Assembly (NCBI GenBank): GCA_035653615.1
Contig: DASRBN010000035.1
Coordinates: 1-64,000, forward strand
Direction: 5' to 3'
DNA length: 64,000 bases
Source of the DNA: Ktedonobacteraceae bacterium
Lineage (GTDB): Bacteria > Chloroflexota > Ktedonobacteria > Ktedonobacterales > Ktedonobacteraceae
Shown piece after piece: positions 54,102-62,665 of this stretch. Below the pieces are notes generated by a model that was given only the letters and a program-made list of their open reading frames with translations, was not told the DNA's origin and ran no database searches. Position 1 is the stretch's first letter; each line of letters starts with the position of its first letter. A program made the translations under genes and the position numbers.

Positions 54102-54450
54102 TGTCATGACGGAGAGTAAGAGAACATCGGTGCAGAAAGAGGATCTGTCATGACTATGCCAACAGAGAGAAGAGCGGGAGGGAGCGACACGTCATGACCG
54201 CAGAACTTGGCTGATGCACAAGAAGAGGCGACCTGTCACGACAGGAAGCGCTGATGAAGCAACACGCATACAGGAGGAAGGAGACGGAGATGCCTCTATT
54301 GCGAGTGCCTGTCATGACAGGAGTATCTGCTGGGTAAGGATGATGTATGGACCCGTCACGACAAGATGCTGGATAAACGAGGCCGACTGCAAAGCCCTGA
54401 CATGACAAGAACGATACCGCCAAGTCTTCTCAGGACCGACATGTCATGAC
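54102..54450 (+). repeat. Eight TGTCATGACA-type sites phased at exactly 44 bp
   Basis: The sites start at 54102, 54146, 54190, 54234, 54310, 54354, 54398 and 54442. Spacing is 44 bp within each group of four and 76 bp between groups. The core is TGTCATGAC, with variants CGTCATGAC, TGTCACGAC, CGTCACGAC and TGACATGAC; the full TGTCATGACA is a perfect palindrome. The DNA between sites is not repeated apart from a weak GAC before the core. This is a bound-protein array such as iterons, a centromere or a multi-operator. Confidence 0.8.
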
Positions 54451-54738
54451 ATATGAGTTCGCGCGTATCCTTGTACCGATGAACTGGCCTTCAGGCATCC
54501 AGCAGATTACGATAACGCACAAATCTGGTGCCTTGACCAATTTCAGGGAAAATGTTGGGTGAAAACTAACAGCTATGTGGCATTTTTTCTGCTACAGTAG
54601 TGAGCGGGAAGCATGATGAAGAGAAGGGGCGCGGCAGAAGATGTAGCCAGACGAATGAAAAGGGTGGCAAGAAGGCTCGGACAAGACGTGGAGGGCGGTG
54701 ACGCGTATTGACCGGAAACGCAGAATACAGGAAACGCT

Positions 54739-55452
54739 ATGAGAAAAGAGCAGCACGAATACGAGGGACGCAAGTATCTCACAGGAGCAGAAGCAGCCGC
54801 CTTGCTGGGTGTCAACCCTCGTACCATCTACCGTATGATAGATCGAGGTGAACTGGTCGCATCCCATGCCAGGAGCAACAAGCTGCGGATCGCCTACGAC
54901 GATGTTCTGGCCTGGAAAGAGCGGCAAGGTCTGCCAACTCTCTCCTCGGACGATCGCCACGAACAGCTTGTCCATGCCGTGCAAGAACTCACCGAGCAAG
55001 TTCACTTCCTCCGGGTGGAGATTGATTCCTTGCTGGCGCTGTTCACTACCGCCAGGGTTCGAGCCAAGACCCAAGCAACCGATTCAGAGCAGCAGCCCTC
55101 CTTCGAGCCCCACGACATGGTCCGCTTGCTCGCCGGGTTTCGTTCGTCAAGGGCGACGGATCGATCGCTCTCGGTGCTGGGCAGGAGGGGCTTGCCGTCA
55201 GGATCAATGACCGTCGCAGCCTTCGCGCAGCAACATCAGGTGAAAGTGAATCGTGTCAAGAAACTGTACGAGGAGCAGCAGATCGCCCTCTCGATTATTT
55301 CGCGGGACAACGCCACGCGTAATGCGCGCGAGTGGTGGATTACGCCGCAGCAGCAAGAGGCACTCGTGCGCTACTGGCAGCAACAGCACATCCCTTATGC
55401 CACGTGTCCACAATGTCCTCATGCGGTTTCTTCCGAAGTACATCCAGAGTAG
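54739..55452 (+). CDS. HTH protein with excisionase-like N-terminal domain and second C-terminal HTH-like domain
   Basis: A 237-residue DNA-binding protein. Residues ~10-65 are a MerR/excisionase-type HTH (LTGAEAAALLGVNPRTIYRM, IDRGELVASH), followed by a helical coiled-coil segment (LVHAVQELTEQVHFLRVEID). The C-terminal ~70 residues look like another small HTH (MTVAAFAQQHQVKVNRVKKL) and end with a CxxC pair (ATCPQCPHAV). AGGAAA precedes the ATG. It lies between the 44-bp-phased array and the CRISPR-like repeats, so it is a candidate binder of the array; a replication or transposition accessory role is possible. Confidence 0.72.
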   Translation: MRKEQHEYEGRKYLTGAEAAALLGVNPRTIYRMIDRGELVASHARSNKLRIAYDDVLAWKERQGLPTLSSDDRHEQLVHAVQELTEQVHFLRVEIDSLLALFTTARVRAKTQATDSEQQPSFEPHDMVRLLAGFRSSRATDRSLSVLGRRGLPSGSMTVAAFAQQHQVKVNRVKKLYEEQQIALSIISRDNATRNAREWWITPQQQEALVRYWQQQHIPYATCPQCPHAVSSEVHPE

Positions 55453-55484
55453 CCAGCCACCCGTGATTGATGCTACGATCCACG

Positions 55485-55593
55485 GTGTTAAAGGAGATAC
55501 TGCTTCCAAGTTCCTCACTACGAAAACCGCCTGGACTTCTGGCAGCAACATCATCCGTGTTAAAGGAGATACTGCTTCCAAGTTCCTCACTAC
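55485..55593. CRISPR. Two-repeat CRISPR-like mini-array
   Basis: Two identical 37-bp direct repeats lie at 55485-55521 and 55557-55593, separated by a 35-bp unrelated spacer. Each begins GTGTTAAAGG and ends CCTCACTAC. Repeat and spacer sizes are typical of CRISPR, but two units cannot prove it. No cas gene is in the window. It starts 32 bp after the HTH gene and ends 104 bp before the island's right terminal cluster. Confidence 0.5.
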
Positions 55594-55696
55594 ACCATCT
55601 CTTTCAAAAGGCGGTACACGCTATCCTATCCTCCTGCTGCGCTAGAAATCAGGTGGCACCAGCACATTGCACCATTACTAGTGGATCTGGGGACTC

Positions 55697-55758
55697 TGTC
55701 TGACAGCACCGTGATTCTTAAGCGGCGTGTCTGACAGAGATGTATATGATGTCAGACA
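55697..55758 (-). repeat. Right terminal cluster of the island (three TGTCTGACA-type sites)
   Basis: TGTCTGACA at 55697, TGTCTGACA at 55728 and TGTCAGACA at 55750. Read as the complement, the order and the 22/31-bp spacings reproduce the left cluster at 33862-33922, and the outermost ten bases (GTGTCTGACA) are identical at both ends. Confidence 0.6.
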
Positions 55759-56123
55759 CCTGTGTGCAATTTACGTAGGCCAAGAGAGTTAATGTGATTC
55801 GGGCACAGCTCGAGCCTGTCTCCAGGTCGTCTCTCATGCACGGTTTCCCCTCCGAAACGATTTAGCCACAGCGCAGGTAAGAGAACATGTTTCCATGCGA
55901 TATGAAACCTGTGTAGAATCAAGAACAATCGGGACAAGGGATGCACAAGATATATCTTCTAAATAGCGTTCTTAGGGGAAACAGGACTTCTGCCAAGAAA
56001 ATTGACGCATCTGCGGAAAGCTCGCTATGATAACACTGAAAATGCATATCCGGTCCGTTACAGCGTCTATCGCAGATAATGACGAGGGGTTTTCCCTCTT
56101 CACGAGAAGAAGGCTTTGCTCGT
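55759..56123. other. Region between island end and PLD gene
   Basis: A minus-strand frame from 55946 (MHPLSRLFLILHRFHIAWKH) runs into the island and stops within the terminal TGTCTGA. I do not recognise it; it may be the stub of a gene cut by the island. Nothing else is visible. Confidence 0.35.
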
Positions 56124-56678
56124 ATGCAAAACGATATACCGTCTCTCTTTCGGCTAGTGATGCCCCCCTGGCGATCTACCCTAGTAGAAGCCGTCAAGCA
56201 AGCACAGCAAGACATTTTCTGTATTAGTCCTTATTTCACTGACGATGTGCTTGAAGACGTAGAAAAAACGCTGCTTTCCCTTCCACAAAAAGCAAACTCA
56301 CTCATTACCTTCCATATCTTGACACGCATCCGCATCGAGGACTTTTTAACAGGGGCCTCTGAGTTGAAAGCACTTGAACGCCTTCTCGCCTGGCCAAGCC
56401 AGATGCCGCATTGGGCAGTCGAACTGCGGACACATCAGCGCATTCACGCGAAGGTATGGGTCATTGATAGGCAATTTGCCGTCGTTGGTTCCGGGAGCGC
56501 AACCCGCTCTGGCTTAGACCGCAACCTCGAATATGGCGTTGCAGTTGCCGACCCGAACTTCATTGAGCGTATTCGAGCGGATTGGGCTCCTTTCTGGGAG
56601 GAAAGTCAACCGATCAGCAACGAACAGTTGCGCGATATGCGAAGACTGTTAGAACACATAGAGCGTGACTCACAGTAG
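56124..56678 (+). CDS. Phospholipase D-like nuclease-family protein, single HKD motif
   Basis: A 184-residue PLD-superfamily protein. The active-site segment is RIHAKVWVIDRQFAVVGSGS (H-x-K-x4-D), followed by SGLDRNLEYGVAV; the N-terminal half has the paired-strand region VKQAQQDIFCISPYF. With one HKD motif it would act as a dimer, like Nuc or the DrmC/DpdK nucleases of defence systems. I chose the ATG at 56124 (MQNDIPSLF), about 11 bases after AAGAAGG; an upstream start at 56079 is possible. It is just outside the island's right end. Confidence 0.75.
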   Translation: MQNDIPSLFRLVMPPWRSTLVEAVKQAQQDIFCISPYFTDDVLEDVEKTLLSLPQKANSLITFHILTRIRIEDFLTGASELKALERLLAWPSQMPHWAVELRTHQRIHAKVWVIDRQFAVVGSGSATRSGLDRNLEYGVAVADPNFIERIRADWAPFWEESQPISNEQLRDMRRLLEHIERDSQ

Positions 56679-56720
56679 CAGCATCTTACAGACCAGCTTC
56701 AGCAACGCCGGAAGGCCCTC

Positions 56721-57519
56721 GTGCAACAAAGTCGCCTCCCAAACCATCTAGGAACGCCTGATTCACCATTCCCACAATCGCCTGTATCGAAAACCCCTTC
56801 TTCCATGAGCGATAATAGTCCAGCGCCTCTTCCGATGGCAGATTCTGCTGCACTGACCCAACTCACACTCGACGCATTGCTTTCAAAAAAGGAAGTTAGC
56901 TCTTCATCGATACAGGAGGACACAAGAGGCATATCTCTCGCTGACCAATCACTTCTGTCAGAAAAAGATGTTCTTCATGTCGTCGCTCATGAATTATGGC
57001 AGGCCCTTTGTTGGCTTTATCCCTTTCTGGAAGATGCAGAAGAGCTTGCAAATGAGGACATCCATCTGATCTGGCTCCCCCAGAAACATGTTTTGGAATG
57101 TATGCTTGGTAATTCAGGACGAAGTTCTTATGCGTCTATTGAGGCAACTGGCCGTTCAGACGAAGAGGCTTTGCACATCGAGCTGAGCAGAGAGCAGTGC
57201 CAGGAAGTTCAGAGGGCGCTTCTAAAAATCGTTGAAACAGATACATTTTCGAGACAGAGACCGCTTCTTCAGCTTGCGATCAGCAAACCAACACGATCCA
57301 TACATATCTCACTGCTTGGAGGGCAGCCAATGGCACCTCTCTACCTCCAGGTGGCATTGAGCAATGAACGGTATAGCTGGATCGTAAAGAAGGACCTCCG
57401 CAGATGCGTAACTATTACACATACTCAGTTTATGAATGCGTTGGCCTCCCTGGAACGGGCATGGCATGACTGCGAAGAAAAGAGCCCCTCGCTCCCTCCA
57501 TTATCTGCTTGTAAATCAC
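56721..57519 (+). pseudogene. Hypothetical protein gene interrupted by ISL3
   Basis: About 266 native residues, rich in Ser and Pro near the start and then LSEKDVLHVVAHELWQALCW, helical and acidic. The frame begins with GTG; an ATG at 56805 is an alternative start. The insertion sequence enters at 57520, and the remaining 60 codons of the frame are IS-encoded. I find no continuation beyond the IS. The gene follows the PLD gene closely on the same strand. Function unknown. Confidence 0.5.
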
Positions 57520-59367
57520 GGTTGTCAGGCTCAGACGCACTTTTGCTGAGACACGTGTTCTATATTCCCCCTGTTCTTTTATGCACTTTTAATAGCTTGT
57601 TGTCGGATGATGCAGTACACTCTTTTGCCAAAGATAATTCTGGAATGGATGGAAGGAGTCCACCGCCATGGCAAGTGTCTTACTGCTCCCCGACGCGGCT
57701 GAACTAATGCTTACCCACCTGGAGGTTGATGAGCCCACGAAGACGATTGTGGCGACGGCTCTCACCACGGCCTCCGAGGCCCGATGCCCACGCTGTCAGC
57801 ACCCTTCAAGCAAGGTCCATTCTCGCTACGTTCGGACGCTTGCTGACCTCTCTTGTTCGGGACAGCGAGTGCGCTGGCTCGTGCAGGTCCGGCGTTTCCG
57901 CTGTCTGAATGGGGACTGCGAACGCAAAATCTTTACCGAGCGCTTGCCCACCTGCGCGCCAACTTACGCCCGTCGGACAATCCGGCAGGCAGAGACCTTG
58001 TGTGAACTGGCCTTTGCGCTCGGAGGGAGAGCAGGCGAACCGATTGTTCACCTGCTGGGCATGCCGGTCAGCCACGATACCCTTGTCCGGCTGATGCGGC
58101 GAAGCCATCCTCCCGAGAGCGCCACACCTCGGGTGTTAGGGGTCGATGACTTTGCCTGGAAACGTGGCCGCCGCTACGGAACGATTCTCATCGACCAGGT
58201 GCTCCACCAAGTCATCGATGTCCTGCCCGATCGAGAGGCGGAGACCCTGGTCAAGTGGTTGGCCGCGCATCCTGGCATTGAGATCGCGAGCCGTGATCGC
58301 GCGGGCGCGTATGCCGACGCGCTGCGGCGTGGCGCGCCGAGTGCCAAGCAGGTCAGTGACCGCTTTCATCTCTTGCTGAACCTCCAGGCCGCTCTGACCC
58401 GTCTGTTTGAGCGCAAGCACGAGACCCTCACACGGCTGGCCTCGGAAGCACAGTGCAGACAGCAGGCGGAGACGGTTCCACCTCCCGGTGAGCCAGCATC
58501 AGAGGGGAAAGGTGAGCCGAAGCCTCTCACCTGCGCGGAAGCGCAGCGACAAGCTCGTCGCGCTAGACGCCAAAGTCGCTATGAGGCAGTGATTCAGTTG
58601 CACGCGCAGGGAGCCAGCCAAGTGGCGATTGCCACCCTGGTGGGACTGGACCGGGACACCGTTCGTCGCTACCTCAGAGCCCCGGCCTTCCCAGAAATGG
58701 CGCGGCGAGGCTTGCGTCCGAGCAAACTCGACCCCTACAAAGCCTATCTCCAGCAGCGCGTGCAGGCGGGCCAATGCAACGCCACTCGCCTCCTTGAAGA
58801 ACTGCGAGGGCAAGGCTATCAAGGTGGCAGCACGATTGTCCGGGACTATCTCCGCAGCATGCGCAAACAGCCTGCCTGGAAGGAGGCGTACCAGCAGTCT
58901 CAAAAGCACCATCACCCCGGGACCACCCCTGCACCCCTTACAGCGCGGGAGGCGGCCTGGCTCTTTGTGTGCAATCCCTGCAAGCTCAAACTGAGATAGG
59001 TCTGGCAATTGGACCCGCTGCGTAGAGGGGACGAAGAACTGGACCAGGCGTATCAGCTTGCCCAAGATTTCCGGGCCATGGTGGCTTCTCATCAGGCAGA
59101 TCCCCTTCCGCGCTGGCTTGAGGAAGCCAAAGCCAGTGGGATTCCAGAACTCAAGGGGTTTGCTGCCGGGATCTATCGGGACTACGACGCGGTTCGCAAT
59201 GGGCTGGCTTTGGAGTGGAGTCAAGGGCAGACCGAGGCTCAGGTCCATCGACTCAAACTGATTAAAAGGCAAGGATACGGACGAGCCAACTTCGACCTAC
59301 TTCGTCTCCGCGTGCTTCACCGCTCGGGGCTGCCGCATCAGCAAAAGTGCGTCTGAGCCTGTCAACC
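57520..59367 (+). mobile_element. ISL3-family insertion sequence
   Basis: The 30-bp terminal inverted repeats at 57520-57549 and 59338-59367 differ at one base; each starts GGTTG(T/A)CAGGCTCAGACGCA. The enclosed frame is an ISL3 transposase. The flanking octamers (TAAATCAC on the left, CTGCGAAA on the right) do not match, so the target duplication is missing; this suggests a rearrangement after insertion. Confidence 0.85.
57668..59356 (+). pseudogene. ISL3-family transposase interrupted by an in-frame TAG
   Basis: Two segments in one frame together give a ~562-residue ISL3 transposase. The N-terminal zinc region has CPRCQHPSSKVHSRYVRTLA, and the catalytic Asp residues are in VLGVDDFAWKRGRRYGT and SRDRAGAYADALR. 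The Glu is in WSQGQTEAQVHRLKLIKRQ, after the break. An insertion HTH (SQVAIATLVGLDRDTVRRYL) lies between the second Asp and the Glu, as usual for part of the family. The TAG is at 58997-58999. Since the Glu is downstream, the truncated product would be inactive. Confidence 0.85.
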
Positions 59368-59457
59368 CTGCGAAATTCCGGCCTAAAAACCGGCATCAGA
59401 CTCAATCCTTTCCATTGCTGGCCGCGATGGCCAGATCTGGTTTGGCGGTCAACGTCA

Positions 59458-59565
59458 CTAGCTCTTTCCCCCGAAGGGGGTACGAGATGCCTCGTAAGTA
59501 AAAGACCTCCCCTGATGCAACAAGCGATCGATCATCGCCATCATCAAGGCGATATCGCACAGTAT
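59458..59565 (-). pseudogene. IstB C-terminal remnant of another IS21-like element
   Basis: The minus-strand frame reads DIALMMAMIDRLLHQGRSFT and ends shortly after. It resembles the conserved C-terminus of IstB proteins (A-x-x-D-R-L-L-H...S-Y-R). No ATPase motifs remain. It lies between the ISL3 element and the peptidase gene and marks a junction of mobile DNA. Confidence 0.45.
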
Positions 59566-59578
59566 GTCGCGGCCGTCG

Positions 59579-61318
59579 TTACCCCGCTTGCACGGGGAGC
59601 CGCAGATAAGAAGGGTGCGCGCCACCCGTGTGGATGACGTGTGAGCCGCTGTTCGCACCGACGTATTCCTGGATTCCCGGCATCATCGTGCCAAGCAGGT
59701 TGTTAGAGCTGATGACGAAGCGAAGCTGTTCGCCTGGGTGGAAGGCAAGTCCGATCGGGAGCAGTTCAATTTCGATCTCGACGACCTCGCTCGGTGAGAG
59801 CTTCTCGATACGGTCGAACGTGTGGGCGGGCACGTCGTCGGTCGACAGCGTCTCGTCGAGGTTGCGGGCAGAGACGCGCAGGCGTCCGTCGGATCCCTTG
59901 TACCTCAGGATCGTCGCACCGTGATCAGTGATGTCGTGGATCATCGCGCTGTGGTTGGGCACGGTGAACGCTTGCAGTGGCGTGCCGCCCTTGTCGAGCT
60001 TCTGCATGAGCACGAACAAGTCCATGTCGTCAGCGCCCTGTGCTTCGACCCAGAGATGGGCCTTCGGGTAACCGACGAGCACAGTCTCCTGGTCGAAGCG
60101 CATGATGAACGACACCGCACTGGGGTTGGAACCGACAGCGTAGGTCGCTGCCACCTCATCCGGCGGGGCTTCAGTGGTCAGGACTCTCGAGCGTCCGTTG
60201 AGGTAGTACTTCGTCGGCGTGACATCTTTCGGGGGGAATTGGTCCGCAGCGATGTTGATCCTGTCGCCGCCCTCGAGGTCAAGCACGGAGTAGCGAACGC
60301 GTGGTGTCTGTTCCCACCCGTTGTCCTCGCCCTTCAAGTAGCGGTCGAAGAATCGACGCAGGTCGTCCCTGTTCGTCTCGTCGTAGTAATCGGGCCACTC
60401 CTGGCTGTTGTGGATACGCAGCCACTTCTCCTTCGAGGCAATCCGCCTCCAGCCGCGGAACGTTCCTGCGGTGTGCAGCGTGTTTGAATAGCTCGCAACG
60501 ACATAGGCAGGCACGTCAATCCGGCCGAAATCCGCAATCTTGTGCTCCCACAGGTCGTTGACGAGCGGGTACTGCTCGACCTCCGCGAGTATGTCCTCCT
60601 TCTGGCCTTTGCCGAAGAAGCTGCCGGTCTGCAACTGGCGGGCGAAGCCGGTGTCCGGCATTCCGCCTCGCATGACGAGATCGCGGTAGACATCGCTCAC
60701 ACCCTCCCACGGGTTGATGGCGGCGAGGTGCGGCGGCTGCTCGGCTGCGGTGAACCACTGCGTGGCCGCCAGGTAGGAGGTCCCGCTCATCGCGACCTTG
60801 CCACTGCACCATTCCTGTTCGGCCAGCCACTCGATGAGATCGTAGCAGTCACGACCGTCCTGTCGATCCCATAGCACACTGTCGCCGTCGGAGTTGCCTA
60901 TGCCGCGGATATCAGGGTTGCAGATCGCGTACCCCTGCGCGCACCAGAATGCTGGGTCAGGCCCCTCGAACTTCTCCAGACCCGAGACGATACTGTTGTC
61001 CAGGCCGACCAGACCAAAGATGCCCATCACGCTCAGGGAGGTGCCTTGGCCTTTGCCGTATGGGCTGTAGGCCACGATGACGGGCACCTTCTCTTCGCCT
61101 ACCGGACGGAACACATCCACGTAGACCGTCACCCCGTCACGCAACGTGACCGCAATGTCCTTCTCGAGCACCACATCGACGGGCAAAGGCCGGAACTGGG
61201 GCGCGATCTGAAAGCCCGCCTTCAGGGTGCGGATCCCGGGGTCGAATCCGGTCAACACCCCAGACCTGGCCGCCGGAAGCGGACTGGATGACACATATAT
61301 CTTCTTGTCGTCGCTCAT
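59579..61318 (-). CDS. CocE/NonD-family (peptidase S15) hydrolase
   Basis: A 579-residue X-Pro-dipeptidyl-peptidase/CocE-like serine hydrolase. The N-terminal domain has VTLRDGVTVYVDVFRPVGEE, PDIRGIGNSDG and the nucleophile motif VAMSGTSYLAATQW; the late His is probably in the WLRIHNSQEWPDYY segment. The C-terminal jelly-roll domain includes AHLWVEAQGADDMDLFVLMQ. It hydrolyses esters or amides; substrate unknown. The start at 61318 follows GAGGAGAGG. The last codons coincide with a CCCCG...CGGGG hairpin (59582-59597), so the native C-terminus may have been altered. G+C-rich codon use differs from the island. Confidence 0.85.
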   Translation of the reverse strand: MSDDKKIYVSSSPLPAARSGVLTGFDPGIRTLKAGFQIAPQFRPLPVDVVLEKDIAVTLRDGVTVYVDVFRPVGEEKVPVIVAYSPYGKGQGTSLSVMGIFGLVGLDNSIVSGLEKFEGPDPAFWCAQGYAICNPDIRGIGNSDGDSVLWDRQDGRDCYDLIEWLAEQEWCSGKVAMSGTSYLAATQWFTAAEQPPHLAAINPWEGVSDVYRDLVMRGGMPDTGFARQLQTGSFFGKGQKEDILAEVEQYPLVNDLWEHKIADFGRIDVPAYVVASYSNTLHTAGTFRGWRRIASKEKWLRIHNSQEWPDYYDETNRDDLRRFFDRYLKGEDNGWEQTPRVRYSVLDLEGGDRINIAADQFPPKDVTPTKYYLNGRSRVLTTEAPPDEVAATYAVGSNPSAVSFIMRFDQETVLVGYPKAHLWVEAQGADDMDLFVLMQKLDKGGTPLQAFTVPNHSAMIHDITDHGATILRYKGSDGRLRVSARNLDETLSTDDVPAHTFDRIEKLSPSEVVEIEIELLPIGLAFHPGEQLRFVISSNNLLGTMMPGIQEYVGANSGSHVIHTGGAHPSYLRLPVQAG

Positions 61319-61387
61319 TGAAAGCCTCTCCTCATTTCCGGTCCGAAGATCGGTTCTCGCATGGTTGCGAGCATACGTCCGCGTTTT

Positions 61388-61415
61388 ACGTAACTCAACG
61401 TGTGTTGAGTTACGT
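61388..61415 (-). promoter_or_regulatory. Perfect palindromic operator upstream of the CocE-like gene
   Basis: ACGTAACTCAAC and its exact complement GTTGAGTTACGT flank a four-base centre (GTGT). It lies ~70 bp upstream of the start codon. The form suits a dimeric TetR-, GntR- or MarR-type repressor; the GntR gene at the window end is a candidate. Confidence 0.7.
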
Positions 61416-61467
61416 GTCAAGTGGCTAATGGGGTCTGCGAATACTTCATTGCGTTGGCTCGGCACAT

Positions 61468-62520
61468 CTATTGCCGACTTTTCTTGGCCTGCGAGGGCAG
61501 CACGACGTATTTTGCGTGCGGCGACGTTGCCTGCCCGCGCCAGGCCTCGGGGAGATCCTCGAGCAATACCGTCTTGACATGCACACGAAGCGTGCCCCCC
61601 TTTAGTGCAGCCCACAGCCAGGACAGAGCCGGCTGCTTCTCCTTAAGCGGAGTGTGTACTCCGGCGAATCCGAAGAGGGCCACCTGCTTGCCGCGAAGGA
61701 TGCCAGCGGGAATCGACGCCGTCGCGCCTGCCGAGTGTCCGACGTTGACCACACGCGCGTGTGATGCGCACACCGGCAGCGCGGCTTCCAGCGGCAGTCC
61801 ATACAGGCAGTCCAAAATGACGTTCACCGCGTCGGCCATGTCACGCAATCGGTGCGTGAGCTCGACCGCCTCTTCGCCAGCGTGCAGCTCGACGACAGCA
61901 TCGGCGCCAAGAGATTTCAGGTGCTCCAGCACGGCGCGGTCGCGGCCGACCCCGACCACACGGGCCGCACCCTTTGCCTTTGCGATCTGGACTGCAATCT
62001 GGCCGACTACACCGGTCGCGCCGAGGATCAGCACGTTATCGCCTGGCCTTATTCTGGCGATCTCGACCAATGGTATGTATGCCGCAACTCCAGAGTTTCC
62101 GATGGCGGCAGCCTGTATCGGATCGAGTCTATCGGGCAACAAAAGGATGTTCTCGTCGTCCACAAGTACCTGGGTTGAAAAAGCTCCCGGTCTGGCCGGC
62201 GACGCATGACACTCCGCATACACGAGGGTTCCCTGCGCGAATCGGTCTGAGTCGATCACGACTCCCACGCATTCGCTGCCGGGGACGTATGGAGATTCGT
62301 GGCGTACGGAATGAAATGTCCCCGAAGCGATGAGCAGGTCGAGGGGGTTTAATGGAGCGGCAATCACTTGTAGCGATGTGGTGCCGGGCGAGCGCGAGGG
62401 CAATTCAAGCCAGCCCACCAGCGGTTCTGCGCCGGGAGCGTTCACAATCCCCGCGAGCGCCTTCACAGTGTCCGCCTTCTGCGGGCCATGGTTAACAAAT
62501 CGAGCATCCATCGACGACAC
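61468..62520 (-). CDS. Zinc-independent MDR/quinone-oxidoreductase-like dehydrogenase
   Basis: A 350-residue medium-chain dehydrogenase/reductase. The N-terminal GroES-like domain has IAAPLNPLDLLIASGTFH and VPGSECVGVVI; the Rossmann domain has LILGATGVVGQIAVQIAKAK, then ARVVGVGRD. The zinc-ligand Cys/His set of alcohol dehydrogenases is absent, pointing to an NADPH quinone oxidoreductase or enoyl reductase type. The start is uncertain: a GTG at 62520 has GGGAG at good spacing, while ATGs lie at 62541 and 62511. It is divergent from the DUF3500 gene. Confidence 0.8.
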   Translation of the reverse strand: MSSMDARFVNHGPQKADTVKALAGIVNAPGAEPLVGWLELPSRSPGTTSLQVIAAPLNPLDLLIASGTFHSVRHESPYVPGSECVGVVIDSDRFAQGTLVYAECHASPARPGAFSTQVLVDDENILLLPDRLDPIQAAAIGNSGVAAYIPLVEIARIRPGDNVLILGATGVVGQIAVQIAKAKGAARVVGVGRDRAVLEHLKSLGADAVVELHAGEEAVELTHRLRDMADAVNVILDCLYGLPLEAALPVCASHARVVNVGHSAGATASIPAGILRGKQVALFGFAGVHTPLKEKQPALSWLWAALKGGTLRVHVKTVLLEDLPEAWRGQATSPHAKYVVLPSQAKKSRQ

Positions 62521-62565
62521 GTCATCTCCCTTGCTAAACATCGATATGGTTATGATGTTTTGTTA

Positions 62566-62595
62566 ATTATATGCACCTCGTGTAGGGGATGTCAA
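62566..62595 (-). promoter_or_regulatory. Consensus sigma-70-type promoter of the MDR gene
   Basis: On the minus strand, TTGACA (62595-62590) and TATAAT (62571-62566), both perfect matches, are 18 bp apart. Confidence 0.75.
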
Positions 62596-62608
62596 GACGT
62601 CCGCGCCA

Positions 62609-62638
62609 TTGCCAAGAAATACGCATAAATGTTATAAT
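62609..62638 (+). promoter_or_regulatory. Sigma-70-type promoter of the DUF3500 gene
   Basis: TTGCCA and TATAAT with an 18-bp spacer, 28 bp before the chosen start codon. It diverges from the MDR gene promoter with only 13 bp between their -35 boxes. Confidence 0.65.
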
Positions 62639-62665
62639 CTTTTCATGAGCAGAAAGGAGGCCCAA

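Larger units (their letters stand above)
33862..55758. mobile_element. Putative mobile defence island bounded by inverted TGTCTGACA clusters
   Basis: The inverted end clusters enclose the Druantia-like operon, a UPF1-like helicase, a tyrosine recombinase, the 44-bp-phased repeat array, an HTH protein and a two-repeat CRISPR-like locus. There is no DDE transposase inside, so movement would need one in trans or the tyrosine recombinase. No target duplication is visible: the five bases outside the ends differ (AATAG and CCTGT). A minus-strand frame outside the right end ends inside the terminal site. Confidence 0.45.

Noticed and set aside
33862-55758. Interpretation of the island as an integrative element made only by the tyrosine recombinase
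   Set aside because: No direct att-like repeats were found at its edges, while inverted multi-site ends were; the recombinase may have another role.
59582-59597. CCCCG...CGGGG hairpin resembling a type I-E CRISPR repeat
   Set aside because: Only one copy is present, and it lies in the last codons of the CocE-like gene. It is more likely a chance or terminator-like hairpin.
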